Positions 8,498 through 17,078 of a stretch of 64,000 nt of DNA are shown piece by piece. Both the position numbers and the translations under genes were made by a program. Source of the stretch: Photobacterium lutimaris (lineage in GTDB: Bacteria > Pseudomonadota > Gammaproteobacteria > Enterobacterales > Vibrionaceae); contig NZ_PYMH01000018.1 in the NCBI RefSeq assembly GCF_003025555.1, positions 28,589 through 92,588 of the forward strand, given 5' to 3'. The notes beneath the pieces were generated by a model. The model made no database searches. It saw only the letters and a list, made by a program, of their open reading frames with translations, and was not told the DNA's origin. Numbering within the stretch: the stretch's first letter is position 1; every line of letters begins with the position of its first letter.

Positions 8498-9148
8498 TTA
8501 CCGCCCCAACTTGATTTTTCGTAGCTGATCACTGTCCGTGAACATATCCTGGTGGGTGGTCAACACAACAATTCCACCTCGTTTGGCATGGGCAAGGAAC
8601 AACCCTTCCAGTACCTTCACCCCTTGCTTGTCAATGGCGGTCAACGGCTCATCCAAGATCCAGAGTTTGTGGTTGCTCAACCACAGCCTTGCCAGGGCAA
8701 CCCTGCGTTGCTGACCTGCTGATAATTGACCAGCCGGGACATCTTCACGACCAGCCAAACCGACTTGGGCCAATGCCTGCCACAAGGTATTTTCACCAGA
8801 GACCTGAGGCATACCGGTTAAATCCGACTTTTCGTTACACAGGTGCATCGACTGGAAGTAGGCCAAGTTTTCATACGCGGTCAGCTCTCGCTTAACGCCA
8901 GTCTGGTGCCCCAAGAACAAGAGCTCTTGGTGATAATCTTCTCGTGCCAACTCGATGTCCTCATCAAGCCAACAAACCCGCCCGTCGTCTGCACGTCCAA
9001 GTCCTGCCAGGATCCGCAACAAGGTTGTTTTACCGGCACCATTGTGGCCTTCTATTTGAACCAGTTCACCCGACGAGACCGAGAAGCCCAGGTCCTCAAA
9101 CAATACCCTTTCGTCACGGGTACAACTTAACGCTTCAACAGACAACAT
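8498..9148 (-). CDS. ccmA: CcmA, ATPase of the haem export complex
   Basis: 216 aa ABC ATPase. Walker A is GHNGAGKTT (about residues 34-42), the signature is LSAGQQRRVALARL (about 142-155) and Walker B is LWILDEP (about 162-168), followed by the switch histidine in TTHQD. CcmA hydrolyses ATP to drive release of haem-loaded CcmE from CcmC. It is the first gene of the ccm operon; no convincing promoter could be picked in the repeat-rich 670-bp region upstream. Confidence 0.95.
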   Translation of the reverse strand: MLSVEALSCTRDERVLFEDLGFSVSSGELVQIEGHNGAGKTTLLRILAGLGRADDGRVCWLDEDIELAREDYHQELLFLGHQTGVKRELTAYENLAYFQSMHLCNEKSDLTGMPQVSGENTLWQALAQVGLAGREDVPAGQLSAGQQRRVALARLWLSNHKLWILDEPLTAIDKQGVKVLEGLFLAHAKRGGIVVLTTHQDMFTDSDQLRKIKLGR

Positions 9149-9691
9149 AAAAATGATGCATCCTAAGTGTCACAATTAGCCAAGAATAATACCACAGCGC
9201 CCCTCCCTGTTGTTAGAGACTAAAGGCTGTAATTGTGACTTCTATACTGAGCCCAACCCAAGCCCCCACCGCCAACGAACATTCATAGTCACAATGGACA
9301 TGCAGGCGATAAAAAAGTGCCACAACAAGTTAAAAAATAGCAAATTCTATCGCAAAAGGCATATTTTCATTACAAGCTGCTATTTCTTAAGATAAAACAA
9401 TACCATCCCCATTCGCAGAGGCCATTTCGCCGTAATTAACATTTATATTAGTAATGAAAAGACTCGTTACATGTTAAGAGCGGGAGAGCGGGGTCTAGAT
9501 CCTGGCTCCTAGTTCCAGGGAAGTGCGGGGAGAGCGAAAAGAGCAGAAACTAGATCCTAGTTCCTAGAAGAAACAGGAAGAGCAGATCCTGTTCCTAGAA
9601 TCTAGTTCCTAAAAGCCAAAGCTAAAACCTAGACCAGAACTAATAGTCAGGAACTGTGAGCTTTTAAGCTTTTTCTCGTTTCTACTTTTCT
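9149..9691. other. Gene-free spacer upstream of ccmA with decayed heptamer repeats
   Basis: No credible coding region. From about 9494 to 9660 the sequence is built from scattered variants of TTCCTAG/GATCCTAG, including CCTAGTTCCTAG at 9556-9567, which is the exact reverse complement of CTAGGAACTAGG at 9692-9703 in the tandem array to the right. The two could pair into a long imperfect hairpin. The ccmA promoter should lie in 9149-9400, but I could not identify it. Confidence 0.5.
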
Positions 9692-9757
9692 CTAGGAACT
9701 AGGAACTAGGAACTAGGTTCTAGGTTCTAGGTTCTAGGTTCTAGGTTCTAGGTTCTA
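9692..9757. repeat. Heptanucleotide tandem array (CTAGGAA)3(CTAGGTT)6
   Basis: Three copies of CTAGGAA (9692-9712) are followed by six copies of CTAGGTT (9713-9754) and a partial unit. The array directly abuts the terminator of the chemotaxis operon. It is non-coding and likely to vary in copy number between strains. Confidence 0.95.
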
Positions 9758-9791
9758 AAAAACAAAGCCCCTCCATTACAGGAAGGGCCTA
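9757..9791 (-). terminator. Terminator of the chemotaxis operon
   Basis: On the minus strand an eight-base stem with one mismatch (GCCCTTCC ... GGAGGGGC, six-base loop) is followed by TTTGTTTTTT. It lies about 30 bp past the stop codon of the DUF2802 gene, the last gene of the flh-fli-che operon. Confidence 0.8.
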
Positions 9792-9819
9792 AGTCATTAA
9801 AGCGCAGTGAGAAATTCAA

Positions 9820-10248
9820 CTACCGCCGTGAATGGTGCATTTGCTGCAGCCGTAGCAGTAATTCCGCTTCGGCTTTTGGCAGATCGCATTCACGCATCAG
9901 CTCGTTGACGTCTGCGCCCAGTTCGACCATTTTACTGGCACGGCTGTATAACCGGCTATCAGGATCGTGCATGGCCAATTCGCCTTGACGGTCAGACAAC
10001 TCTTCCAGATGCCGTGCCATATCGCCCAGCTTCTGGCTCATTCCCATAGTGCCTGCACGCAGTTCGTTAAATTGCTTCACCAAACTTTCCTGCTGCTGGC
10101 GGGCATTTTTCAATACCAGCTCCGTCGCTGCAAATTTGGTTTCAAGGGCCTGCCGGGCAAGACGCTCGCGCCTTACCATCAACCATGCGACCACAATCGC
10201 CAACAACGACAAAGCCAGCGGTAACCATTGCAACAACACTTCAAGCAT
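9820..10248 (-). CDS. DUF2802 family membrane protein of the chemotaxis operon
   Basis: 142 aa. The start is set at 10248 because its ATG overlaps the cheW stop (TAATG). A single N-terminal membrane helix (about residues 5-22) is followed by a basic stretch and a coiled coil (about 30-95), ending in a short conserved helical part rich in Leu (AEAELLLRLQ). This matches the DUF2802 proteins that follow cheW in Vibrio flagellar clusters. The function is not known to me. Position at the end of the operon suggests a role linked to flagella or chemotaxis. Confidence 0.8.
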   Translation of the reverse strand: MLEVLLQWLPLALSLLAIVVAWLMVRRERLARQALETKFAATELVLKNARQQQESLVKQFNELRAGTMGMSQKLGDMARHLEELSDRQGELAMHDPDSRLYSRASKMVELGADVNELMRECDLPKAEAELLLRLQQMHHSRR

Positions 10249-10742
10249 TATAGGTACGCCATCTCGTCCCATTCGTCATCTGATAATAGCTTATTGAGAT
10301 CGACCAAGATCAACAACTGGCCATCACGGTTGCTCACACCCTGAATGAACTTGGCGCTCTCTTCCGTGCCAACGCTTGGCGTGCTGTCAATTTCGGAGCT
10401 GCGTAGGTACACCACTTCAGCAACGCTATCGACCAGAATACCTATCACCTGCTTTTCGGCTTCGATGATCACAATGCGGGTATTGTCTGAGATCTCGCCC
10501 GGCATCAAGCCGAAACGGGAGCGCGTATCAATAACCGTTACAACATTACCGCGAAGGTTGATAATGCCAAGAACGTAATCGGGTGCCCCCGGTACTGGCG
10601 CGATTTCAGAATAGCGCAGTACTTCGCGCACCTGCATCACGTTAATACCGTAGGTTTCATCTTCCAGCTGGAAAGTCACCCACTGCAGGACTTGATCATT
10701 GCTGTCTTCTTTTTGTATTTCAGCGACACTCACCTGTGACAT
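10248..10742 (-). CDS. cheW: CheW, chemotaxis coupling protein
   Basis: 164 aa. CheW bridges chemoreceptors and the kinase CheA in polar arrays. A single CheW domain spans about residues 20-160, with family motifs YGINVMQVREVLR, VLGIINLRGNVVTVID and EKQVIGILVDSVAEV. The start is placed at 10742 rather than an upstream in-frame codon because AGAGGAAAC, a strong ribosome binding site, sits 5-8 bases before it. Flanked by parP and the DUF2802 gene. Confidence 0.96.
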   Translation of the reverse strand: MSQVSVAEIQKEDSNDQVLQWVTFQLEDETYGINVMQVREVLRYSEIAPVPGAPDYVLGIINLRGNVVTVIDTRSRFGLMPGEISDNTRIVIIEAEKQVIGILVDSVAEVVYLRSSEIDSTPSVGTEESAKFIQGVSNRDGQLLILVDLNKLLSDDEWDEMAYL

Positions 10743-10805
10743 GCTGTTTCCTCTTTGATCTATTTTCTGCATTCAACGCGTTAGCGACTGTGATAATACA
10801 GGCAC

Positions 10806-11894
10806 CTAACATGACTGCCTAAGTTTGGTATTAACATCTAATCCCGCTTTGAGCATGGAGATTAGCTCATGAACATGAATTAGCGCACACATTTTTTCTT
10901 TTACCATGCCCGCCAACCAAGGACGCTTACCGGCTTTCTCGCGCCAGCGGACACTGTGTTCAGATAACGTTTCGGTACCGAGCAAGCTATTGCAGGCCAG
11001 TCCCCACGAACTATCCCCTAAGACCACCACATATTTGTACTGTTCGCGGTACGCCTCACCGTCGAGTTTGTCAGGCATCGCCCAGCATGCAGTATCAACC
11101 ACATCAAGCGAGTGATCGCGGCTACTCATCAGCCCCAAATACCATGCTGGCCGACCTAGCAGGTGGTTCATGTCGCCAAGTTGGTGGATCCCCCCAAGCT
11201 CAGTCAAAGGAACGGCAAACGTCACCCCGTTAACCTCAAAAAACAGGGCTTGAAATTCACTGCCCTGCTGGACTTGCTGGGTCCACAGGTCCGGTGGGAG
11301 ATCTTCACCGGTCTGCGTTTCAAGCGTGGTCTCGGTGACAGGCTCCGCCTCGATGTGGGAGGCAACGGTCTCGTCTACTTGCTGCTGGGGCAGAACGAGC
11401 GCTTTTTTATGCGCCTGTTCATACGCCATGACCTGCTGCCATTCGTCGGCCAACTCGGTATCAATAGGACGTTTTTCAGCGTCGTCGATGTCGCTTGAGC
11501 TTGGTGGGATATTCCGGCTGATCTGATTCAGCAGGCGTTGAACGTTATCCAGCACCGGCGATGGCATACTGCGCGCGGCCAGTTCAGCATTATCGTCCAA
11601 ACTGGCAAAGTCGAACGGCTTGGCTACCGGTATCAATTTCTGCTTCGGCTCAGGACTGGCTGTCAGCAGCCCAGCATCTTGAGGTAACGGGCGACCTGGC
11701 CTGGGATCCTCTCCGGGCGTTACCTCACCATCCACCTCGGCATTAACCTCGGCGATAGCCGCTTCGACTTCCTGCGGTACAGGTACAGGGGCCGCTTCTG
11801 GCTCTGGCTCTGGCTCTGGCTCTGGCTCTAGCAGTAAATCAACAAAATAATCTTCCAGCGCCTGATTGCTGGATAAACGGCTGTTATCGGTCAT
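10806..11894 (-). CDS. parP: ParP, CheW-domain array-retention protein
   Basis: 362 aa. ParP works with ParC to anchor chemotaxis arrays at the cell pole and binds CheA through a CheW-like domain (known from Vibrio). The N-terminal 210 residues are acidic, proline-rich and disordered, with a (EP)5 run near residues 26-35; the C-terminal CheW-like domain spans about 215-355 (QALFFEVNGVTFAVPLTELGGIHQ). The gene overlaps the end of parC by 11 bp. Gene order parC-parP-cheW matches Vibrio, which supports the name over a generic CheW call. Confidence 0.88.
   Translation of the reverse strand: MTDNSRLSSNQALEDYFVDLLLEPEPEPEPEPEAAPVPVPQEVEAAIAEVNAEVDGEVTPGEDPRPGRPLPQDAGLLTASPEPKQKLIPVAKPFDFASLDDNAELAARSMPSPVLDNVQRLLNQISRNIPPSSSDIDDAEKRPIDTELADEWQQVMAYEQAHKKALVLPQQQVDETVASHIEAEPVTETTLETQTGEDLPPDLWTQQVQQGSEFQALFFEVNGVTFAVPLTELGGIHQLGDMNHLLGRPAWYLGLMSSRDHSLDVVDTACWAMPDKLDGEAYREQYKYVVVLGDSSWGLACNSLLGTETLSEHSVRWREKAGKRPWLAGMVKEKMCALIHVHELISMLKAGLDVNTKLRQSC
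11797..11829 (-). repeat. Hexanucleotide repeat encoding the Glu-Pro run of ParP
   Basis: Five to six tandem copies of TCTGGC on the plus strand, read as Glu-Pro codons on the minus strand. The unit is in frame, so copy changes would alter linker length only. Confidence 0.85.
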
Positions 11895-12663
11895 CCTGTT
11901 GCAGGCGCCCCAAGTAATTCAATAGCGTTTTATACGCAAAAACCCCACGGCTACTGCGTGAGTAAAGTGACGGTGGCATATGTTTGATACTCGCATCACG
12001 GAACTTGGTATCAATCGGTACTGCCGATGCCCAAACCTGTTCAGGGAAGCGCAGTTTCAGCTCCTGCAGGGTCTGCAGCGATGCCCTCGTCCGCTTGTCA
12101 TACATGGTCGGTACAATCGTGACCTTAAACGGTGACCGACGTGATTTTTGCATGATCTCCAAAGTGCGCATCATCCGCTCAAGGCCTTTCATCGCAAGAA
12201 ACTCGGTCTGTACCGGGATCAGGATACGATCGCTGGCTGCCAGCGCATTGACCATCATGACCCCGAGAATAGGCGGGCAATCAATCAGTACATAATCATA
12301 ATCGTCAGCCAAACACAGCAGCGCTTTTTTGAGAACCAGTCCCATACCACCGCGGTTCCCCATCACCCGGTCCAAAGTCGCCAGCGACATATGGGCAGGA
12401 ATAATATCGATGTTGTTGAACTGGGTGCGCAGGATCACCGGTCTAACCGTATCGCGCTTGATCTCGGTCAGCTGGAACAAATCAAACAAACTGGCTGGTA
12501 CGCCATCGGCGTCAAAGTTCAGGTATGTAGTCAGCGATGAATGCGGATCGGTGTCCACTAGCAGAACCCGTTTGTTGCGCTCACTCAGCAATCCAGCCAG
12601 AGCGACGGTGGTCGTGGTTTTGCCCACGCCCCCTTTCTGGTTAGCAATACTCCAGACTATCAA
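11884..12663 (-). CDS. parC: ParC, ParA-like polar positioning ATPase
   Basis: 259 aa ParA/MinD-type ATPase. The deviant Walker A motif NQKGGVGKTTTTVALAG is at about residues 8-24, Walker A' (LLVDTDPHSS) near 34-43 and Walker B (YVLIDCPPILG) near 118-128. In Vibrio, ParC places chemotaxis arrays at the flagellated pole. The start codon is TTG at 12663, preceded by AGGGAG at a good distance; no in-frame ATG gives the conserved MIVWSIANQKGG beginning. It lies between cheB and parP. Confidence 0.93.
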   Translation of the reverse strand: MIVWSIANQKGGVGKTTTTVALAGLLSERNKRVLLVDTDPHSSLTTYLNFDADGVPASLFDLFQLTEIKRDTVRPVILRTQFNNIDIIPAHMSLATLDRVMGNRGGMGLVLKKALLCLADDYDYVLIDCPPILGVMMVNALAASDRILIPVQTEFLAMKGLERMMRTLEIMQKSRRSPFKVTIVPTMYDKRTRASLQTLQELKLRFPEQVWASAVPIDTKFRDASIKHMPPSLYSRSSRGVFAYKTLLNYLGRLQQDDR

Positions 12664-12673
12664 GGTACGCTCC

Positions 12674-13882
12674 CTACGCTAGCCCAAGTTCGACGATAAT
12701 ACGCTCGGCGATACGCTCAAGCGGCAGATCTTCTGATGAGATCCCCGCCTTAGCGACGGCCTGAGGCATACCGTAAACGACACAACTGTCCTCATCCTGC
12801 GCCCAAATCGTTGCACCGCTGCTCTTGAGCATCCGCGCACCTTCGCGGCCATCGGCCCCCATACCAGTCAGAACCATCGACAGTACTTTGTCGTGATAAA
12901 CCTTCGCGGCAGAGCCAAATGTCACATCGACGCACGGCTTGTAATTCATTCGATCACCGCCATCAATAATACGCAGTCGTGCCGAGCCCGGACGGCCATC
13001 CAGCATCATCTGCATCCCCCCCGGCGCAAGGTAAGCCATCCCCGGCTTCAGGACATCGCCATCTTGCGCTTCCTTAACGCCAATTTTGCACAGGTTATCA
13101 AGCCGGGCAGCAAAGGCGGCAGTAAATGTCGCAGGCATATGCTGGATCAGTACAATCGGTACCGGGAAGTTTGCTGGCAATGCGGTGAGAATTTTCTGCA
13201 GTGCAACCGGGCCACCGGTCGAGGTACCAATAGCCATCAGCTGATACTTTTTGCCGGAAGCCTTGAAACGAGCTGCGGGCTTGGCCGCAACAGGACGAGA
13301 AGCCGGCTGACGCAAGGCTGATAACTGAGCCGCAGGCTTGCTATTACCCTGCGGTAACACGCTTCTGCCGGCCAGCGTATTGCGCGTCGATAACGCAGAG
13401 GCAGACGCACGGGGTGTCTCACGAGATGAGTCGCGCCCTGTAGCCGCCATCGTTGCTGTACGCACTGGACGGCGCATCAACACCCGCTTGCGGGCGAGCT
13501 CCGTCACTCGCTTTTGCAGCAGGGTAATCGCTTCATCCCGGTTACGGGCGATATCTTCAAATTTCTTCGGTAAGAAATCCAACGCGCCGGCATCAAGGGC
13601 ATCAAGCGTCGCTTTTGCCCCTTCATGAGTCAGGGAGGAGAACATCAATATCGGGGTCGGATTGGCCCGCATGATTTCACGCACCGCCGTGATCCCATCC
13701 ATCACTGGCATCTCTATATCCATGGTGATCACATCAGGGTGCATGCGTTCTGCCATCTCGACCGCTTCCTTGCCATTGACAGCATTGCCGACCACTTCCA
13801 ATCTTGGATCAGCATTGAGAATTTCACTAACGCGCCGGCGGAAAAAGCTTGAATCATCCACCACCAATACTTTTACTGCCAT
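12674..13882 (-). CDS. cheB: CheB, protein-glutamate methylesterase/deamidase
   Basis: 402 aa response regulator that removes methyl groups from chemoreceptors for adaptation. The receiver domain (1-125) has Asp9, Asp10 and the phospho-acceptor Asp55; a long basic and Ser/Ala-rich linker follows. The methylesterase domain (about 205-400) has the catalytic serine in GTSTGGP, the histidine in IQHMPATFT and the aspartate in GMGADGREG. It is separated from cheA by 117 bp that includes a stable hairpin, so its expression may be set lower than that of cheA. Confidence 0.97.
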   Translation of the reverse strand: MAVKVLVVDDSSFFRRRVSEILNADPRLEVVGNAVNGKEAVEMAERMHPDVITMDIEMPVMDGITAVREIMRANPTPILMFSSLTHEGAKATLDALDAGALDFLPKKFEDIARNRDEAITLLQKRVTELARKRVLMRRPVRTATMAATGRDSSRETPRASASALSTRNTLAGRSVLPQGNSKPAAQLSALRQPASRPVAAKPAARFKASGKKYQLMAIGTSTGGPVALQKILTALPANFPVPIVLIQHMPATFTAAFAARLDNLCKIGVKEAQDGDVLKPGMAYLAPGGMQMMLDGRPGSARLRIIDGGDRMNYKPCVDVTFGSAAKVYHDKVLSMVLTGMGADGREGARMLKSSGATIWAQDEDSCVVYGMPQAVAKAGISSEDLPLERIAERIIVELGLA

Positions 13883-13949
13883 GTTAATTTATCCTGTAGA
13901 TGACAAACCTTGTGCCTTTGGACAGGCTTTCTATGTTTTTTTTAACAGC

Positions 13950-13978
13950 AATGGCTTCCCGTTGATAGGGAAGCCATT
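13950..13978. terminator. Hairpin between cheA and cheB
   Basis: A perfect 11-bp stem (AATGGCTTCCC, seven-base loop, GGGAAGCCATT) lies 22 bp past the cheA stop. On the minus strand no T run follows, so it is more likely an attenuator, an mRNA-stability element or a read-through terminator than a full stop; cheB downstream has no obvious promoter of its own. Confidence 0.5.
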
Positions 13979-13999
13979 TAGGTCTTATTTGTTTTTTTA

Positions 14000-16315
14000 T
14001 TAACGGCTAGCGTAGTGCTTGAGCAGGTTAGGCACATCAAGGATCAACGCAATATGACCATCGCTGGTGATCGTTGCACCCGCCATTCCCGGCGTACCTT
14101 GCAGTAACTCATCCAGAGGCTTGATCACCACTTCTTCCTGGCCAATCAAGGTATCCACCACAAAGCCAATCCTCTGGTGGCCAATCTGGACAATCACCAC
14201 ATGGCCATGCTCACGCTCACGCCTCGGCACACCGACACCCGATAACCAGTCTTGCAAGTAGAACAACGGGATCGCCTTGTCGCGAACAATAATGGTCAAC
14301 TGACCATCAACGGTATTGGTCTTACGTAGATCAAGGTGGAAAATCTCATTAACGCTCGCTAGCGGCAGGGCAAATGGCTGCTCTGCCACTCCCACCATCA
14401 GCGTTGGCAGAATCGCCAACGTCAGCGGTACCTTGATATCAATCCGCGTGCCTTTGCCCAATGCCGAATCAATCGAAATTGAACCGTTCAGCTGGCTGAT
14501 CCCGGTTTTCACCACATCCATGCCAACGCCGCGGCCTGAGATATCGGAGATCTCTTTCTTGGTTGAAAAGCCAGGGGCAAAAATCAGGTTATAACATTCG
14601 GTATCGGTCAGGCGCGATGCCGCATCGGCATCCATCACACCGCGTTCAACGGCGATGCCACGCAGCTTATCCGGATCCATACCGCCGCCATCATCCTCGA
14701 TGGTCAACAAGATATGGTCGCCTTCTTGGGAAGCAGACAACAATACCGTCCCGACCCTTGGTTTACCCGCTTTCTCACGGATAGCTGGCATTTCAATACC
14801 ATGGTCAACCGAATTGCGTACCAAGTGGACCAACGGATCGGCAAGCGCCTCAACCAGATTTTTATCCAAATCGGTCTCTTCACCGCGCGTTTCCAGCACA
14901 ATATCTTTATTGAGGTTGCGCGCCAAGTCTCGAACCACACGGGGGAAGCGACCAAATACTTTCTTGATTGGCTGCATCCGGGTCTTCATTACCGCACCCT
15001 GGAGATCGGCGGTGACCACATCAAGGTTAGCAACCGCTTTGGACATATCTTCGTCGTTGGTATTGAGGCCCAGGCTGACTAAACGGTTACGTACCAAGAC
15101 CAGCTCACCGACCATGTTCATGATGGTATCTAGCGTCGAGGTATCAACTCGAACCGTTGCCTCACCCGCCTTACTTTTTTCTTTGCCAGGCGCCGGTTTA
15201 GCCCGTCGCTCAGCAACCGGCTGAACGGCTGGCGTTGGCTCAGGTTGCGCTTGAACCTGAGCTGGCGCTTGAGTCTGCGCTTGAACAATGTCATCACCCA
15301 GCATATCGGCAACCGACTTGGTGGCCATTTCCAGCTCATCTTCGGACGGCCCTTTGCCTACACCGTGAAGCTCATCCAGCAGACGCTCAAACTCATCATC
15401 GCTCATCAGGTCGTCATTGCCGCTATCACCTTGAGCAGCACTCACTGGCCCTTGATTGGCGGCAGGTCGGCTAGCTGGGGCTTGGCTTACCGGTTCATTT
15501 GCCACTGGCGAGCTGAAATCATTGCTTCCAGGACCTTTGCCGGCACCGTGCAGCTCATCAAGCAAACGTTCGAACTCATCATCGGTGATATCGCCATTTT
15601 CAGACTGAATTTGATTGACGATATCGGTATCCGCAACAGGGGAAAAAGAAGCCGGGGCCATTTCTTGGCCAGTTCCCGCATCGGAAGGACCTCGCCCTTT
15701 ACCGTGCAACTCGTCAAGAAGACGGTCGAATTCATCCTGGGTGATATCATCAACAGAATCGCCAGCAATCGCCACGTCACTCGGCGAGGCGGCAACAGGC
15801 TCGCTGATAGGTGCCGCTACCGGTTTCATGCTTGATGCAGCCATAGCAGACTCGATAGCCACTTCAACGACGACTTCCGGGGCGCTCATCTGGACCGGGT
15901 TAGCCATAGCCAACTCTTGCTCAGAGGGCGGCAGGCTGAATCGGTGCAGGGCGTCAAGCAACGATGGTTCCGCCGGAACGACCGGTTCGCGCTCTTGGAC
16001 CTGACCGAACATCACGTTAATGGTGTCCAGCGCTTCAAGGATCACATCCATCAGTTCGGATGTGACGCTACGCTTACCTGTTCTCAGCAAGTCAAAAATA
16101 TTTTCAGCACCGTGACAGGCTTCTACCAACTCGGTCAGAGAAAGGAAGCCTGCACCACCTTTTACGGTGTGGAAACCACGGAAAATCGCGTTGAGTAGCT
16201 CCGAGTCATCCGGACTGCGCTCTAGCTCAACCAACTGCTCCGAGAGCAGTTCAAGGATCTCCCCTGCTTCAATCAAAAAGTCCTGTAGGATATCTTCGTC
16301 TAAATCAAAGCTCAT
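14000..16315 (-). CDS. cheA: CheA, chemotaxis histidine kinase
   Basis: 771 aa. P1 phosphotransfer domain (1-105) carries the phospho-accepting His49 in FHTVKGGAGF. No clear P2 CheY-docking domain is seen. Instead, residues 110-380 are a long disordered linker holding three copies of an 18-residue motif (DDEFERLLDELHGxGKGP). Then come P3 dimerisation (from about 385), the P4 kinase domain with N box (HLVRNSVDHGIE), G1 (EDDGGGMD) and G2 (GRGVGMD) boxes, and the P5 CheW-like domain (about 640-771). It phosphorylates CheY and CheB. Part of the fliA-cheYZAB-parCP-cheW operon. Confidence 0.97.
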   Translation of the reverse strand: MSFDLDEDILQDFLIEAGEILELLSEQLVELERSPDDSELLNAIFRGFHTVKGGAGFLSLTELVEACHGAENIFDLLRTGKRSVTSELMDVILEALDTINVMFGQVQEREPVVPAEPSLLDALHRFSLPPSEQELAMANPVQMSAPEVVVEVAIESAMAASSMKPVAAPISEPVAASPSDVAIAGDSVDDITQDEFDRLLDELHGKGRGPSDAGTGQEMAPASFSPVADTDIVNQIQSENGDITDDEFERLLDELHGAGKGPGSNDFSSPVANEPVSQAPASRPAANQGPVSAAQGDSGNDDLMSDDEFERLLDELHGVGKGPSEDELEMATKSVADMLGDDIVQAQTQAPAQVQAQPEPTPAVQPVAERRAKPAPGKEKSKAGEATVRVDTSTLDTIMNMVGELVLVRNRLVSLGLNTNDEDMSKAVANLDVVTADLQGAVMKTRMQPIKKVFGRFPRVVRDLARNLNKDIVLETRGEETDLDKNLVEALADPLVHLVRNSVDHGIEMPAIREKAGKPRVGTVLLSASQEGDHILLTIEDDGGGMDPDKLRGIAVERGVMDADAASRLTDTECYNLIFAPGFSTKKEISDISGRGVGMDVVKTGISQLNGSISIDSALGKGTRIDIKVPLTLAILPTLMVGVAEQPFALPLASVNEIFHLDLRKTNTVDGQLTIIVRDKAIPLFYLQDWLSGVGVPRREREHGHVVIVQIGHQRIGFVVDTLIGQEEVVIKPLDELLQGTPGMAGATITSDGHIALILDVPNLLKHYASR
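15347..15739 (-). repeat. Three dispersed copies of the DDEFERLLDELHGxGKGP motif in CheA
   Basis: Copies lie at about residues 193-210, 245-262 and 306-323 (nucleotides 15686-15739, 15530-15583 and 15347-15400). They share D-E-F-x-R-L-L-D-E-L-H-G, then G-x-G-P. The Vibrio CheA linker has a region (LID) that interacts with ParP; these repeats fall in the equivalent place and may be the docking sites. The link to ParP is inference from position. Confidence 0.85.
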
Positions 16316-16324
16316 ATTGTTCCC

Positions 16325-17044
16325 TTAAAATCCGAGGCTCGACAGCAGGTCGTCAACATCATCCTGAGTGGACATGACATCCTCACGACTGTCACTGTTG
16401 ACGATAGGCCCTTCAGGAGCAAGGAGCCGCTCTTCACGCAGCGCGTCGGTTCGGTCTTCTTGTTCCATGCCAAACGCTTTGAGAATTTCGACCAATTGGT
16501 CTTCAACTTCATGGACCAGTTCTATCACCCGGCGAATGATTTGGCCGGTTAGATCCTGGAAATCCTGAGCCATGAGAATTTCTGTCAACTGGGTACGCAG
16601 TATCGTGCTATCACTCTCGACCTGAGTGAGCAGCCCATCGATATCGTGACAGAGCGACTTAAATTCATTCAGTGCAATCTGTCCGCCCATCAAACGCTGC
16701 CATCGTGGATAAACCTGCTGCAAGGTATCCCCGAGTTGATCAGCCACAGGCTGGATGCTATCAACCGCATCCATGGTTTTATTGGCGGCGGACTCGGTTT
16801 TGTCTATCACATAAGACAACCGATCGCGTGCATCAGGGATTTCCGTTTTTGCTAAATCGGTAACACGGGGATCAAGGCGGAAATTAGCCAGCGAATCATG
16901 AAGTTGACGTGTTAGCTTGCCCACTTCTTTAAAGACAGGATCACGACTATCTGATACCAAGTGGGTAAATAGTGTATTTGCTCCATCTCGATCGCCGGAT
17001 TCAAGCATACTGACAAGCTGTTTCGCCTGTTCGAGTGTAATCAT
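16325..17044 (-). CDS. cheZ: CheZ, CheY-phosphate phosphatase
   Basis: 239 aa. The start is at 17044 (MITLEQAKQ), with AAAGGAC upstream, rather than an earlier in-frame codon inside the cheY tail. CheZ dephosphorylates CheY-P. A long four-helix-bundle region includes the catalytic glutamine segment AQDFQDLTGQIIRRVIELV (Gln near 153). A flexible linker then ends in the CheY-binding C-terminal helix VDDLLSSLGF. It lies between cheY and cheA. Confidence 0.95.
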   Translation of the reverse strand: MITLEQAKQLVSMLESGDRDGANTLFTHLVSDSRDPVFKEVGKLTRQLHDSLANFRLDPRVTDLAKTEIPDARDRLSYVIDKTESAANKTMDAVDSIQPVADQLGDTLQQVYPRWQRLMGGQIALNEFKSLCHDIDGLLTQVESDSTILRTQLTEILMAQDFQDLTGQIIRRVIELVHEVEDQLVEILKAFGMEQEDRTDALREERLLAPEGPIVNSDSREDVMSTQDDVDDLLSSLGF

Positions 17045-17078
17045 TGTTATTATTGTCCTTTGATGCCCGAAAAGTGTC

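Noticed and set aside
9210..9395. 61-aa plus-strand open frame upstream of ccmA
   Set aside because: No ribosome binding site, no recognisable features; likely chance.
15245..15835. 196-aa plus-strand open frame over the CheA linker
   Set aside because: Antisense to cheA; the apparent internal repeats only reflect the triplicated CheA motif on the other strand.
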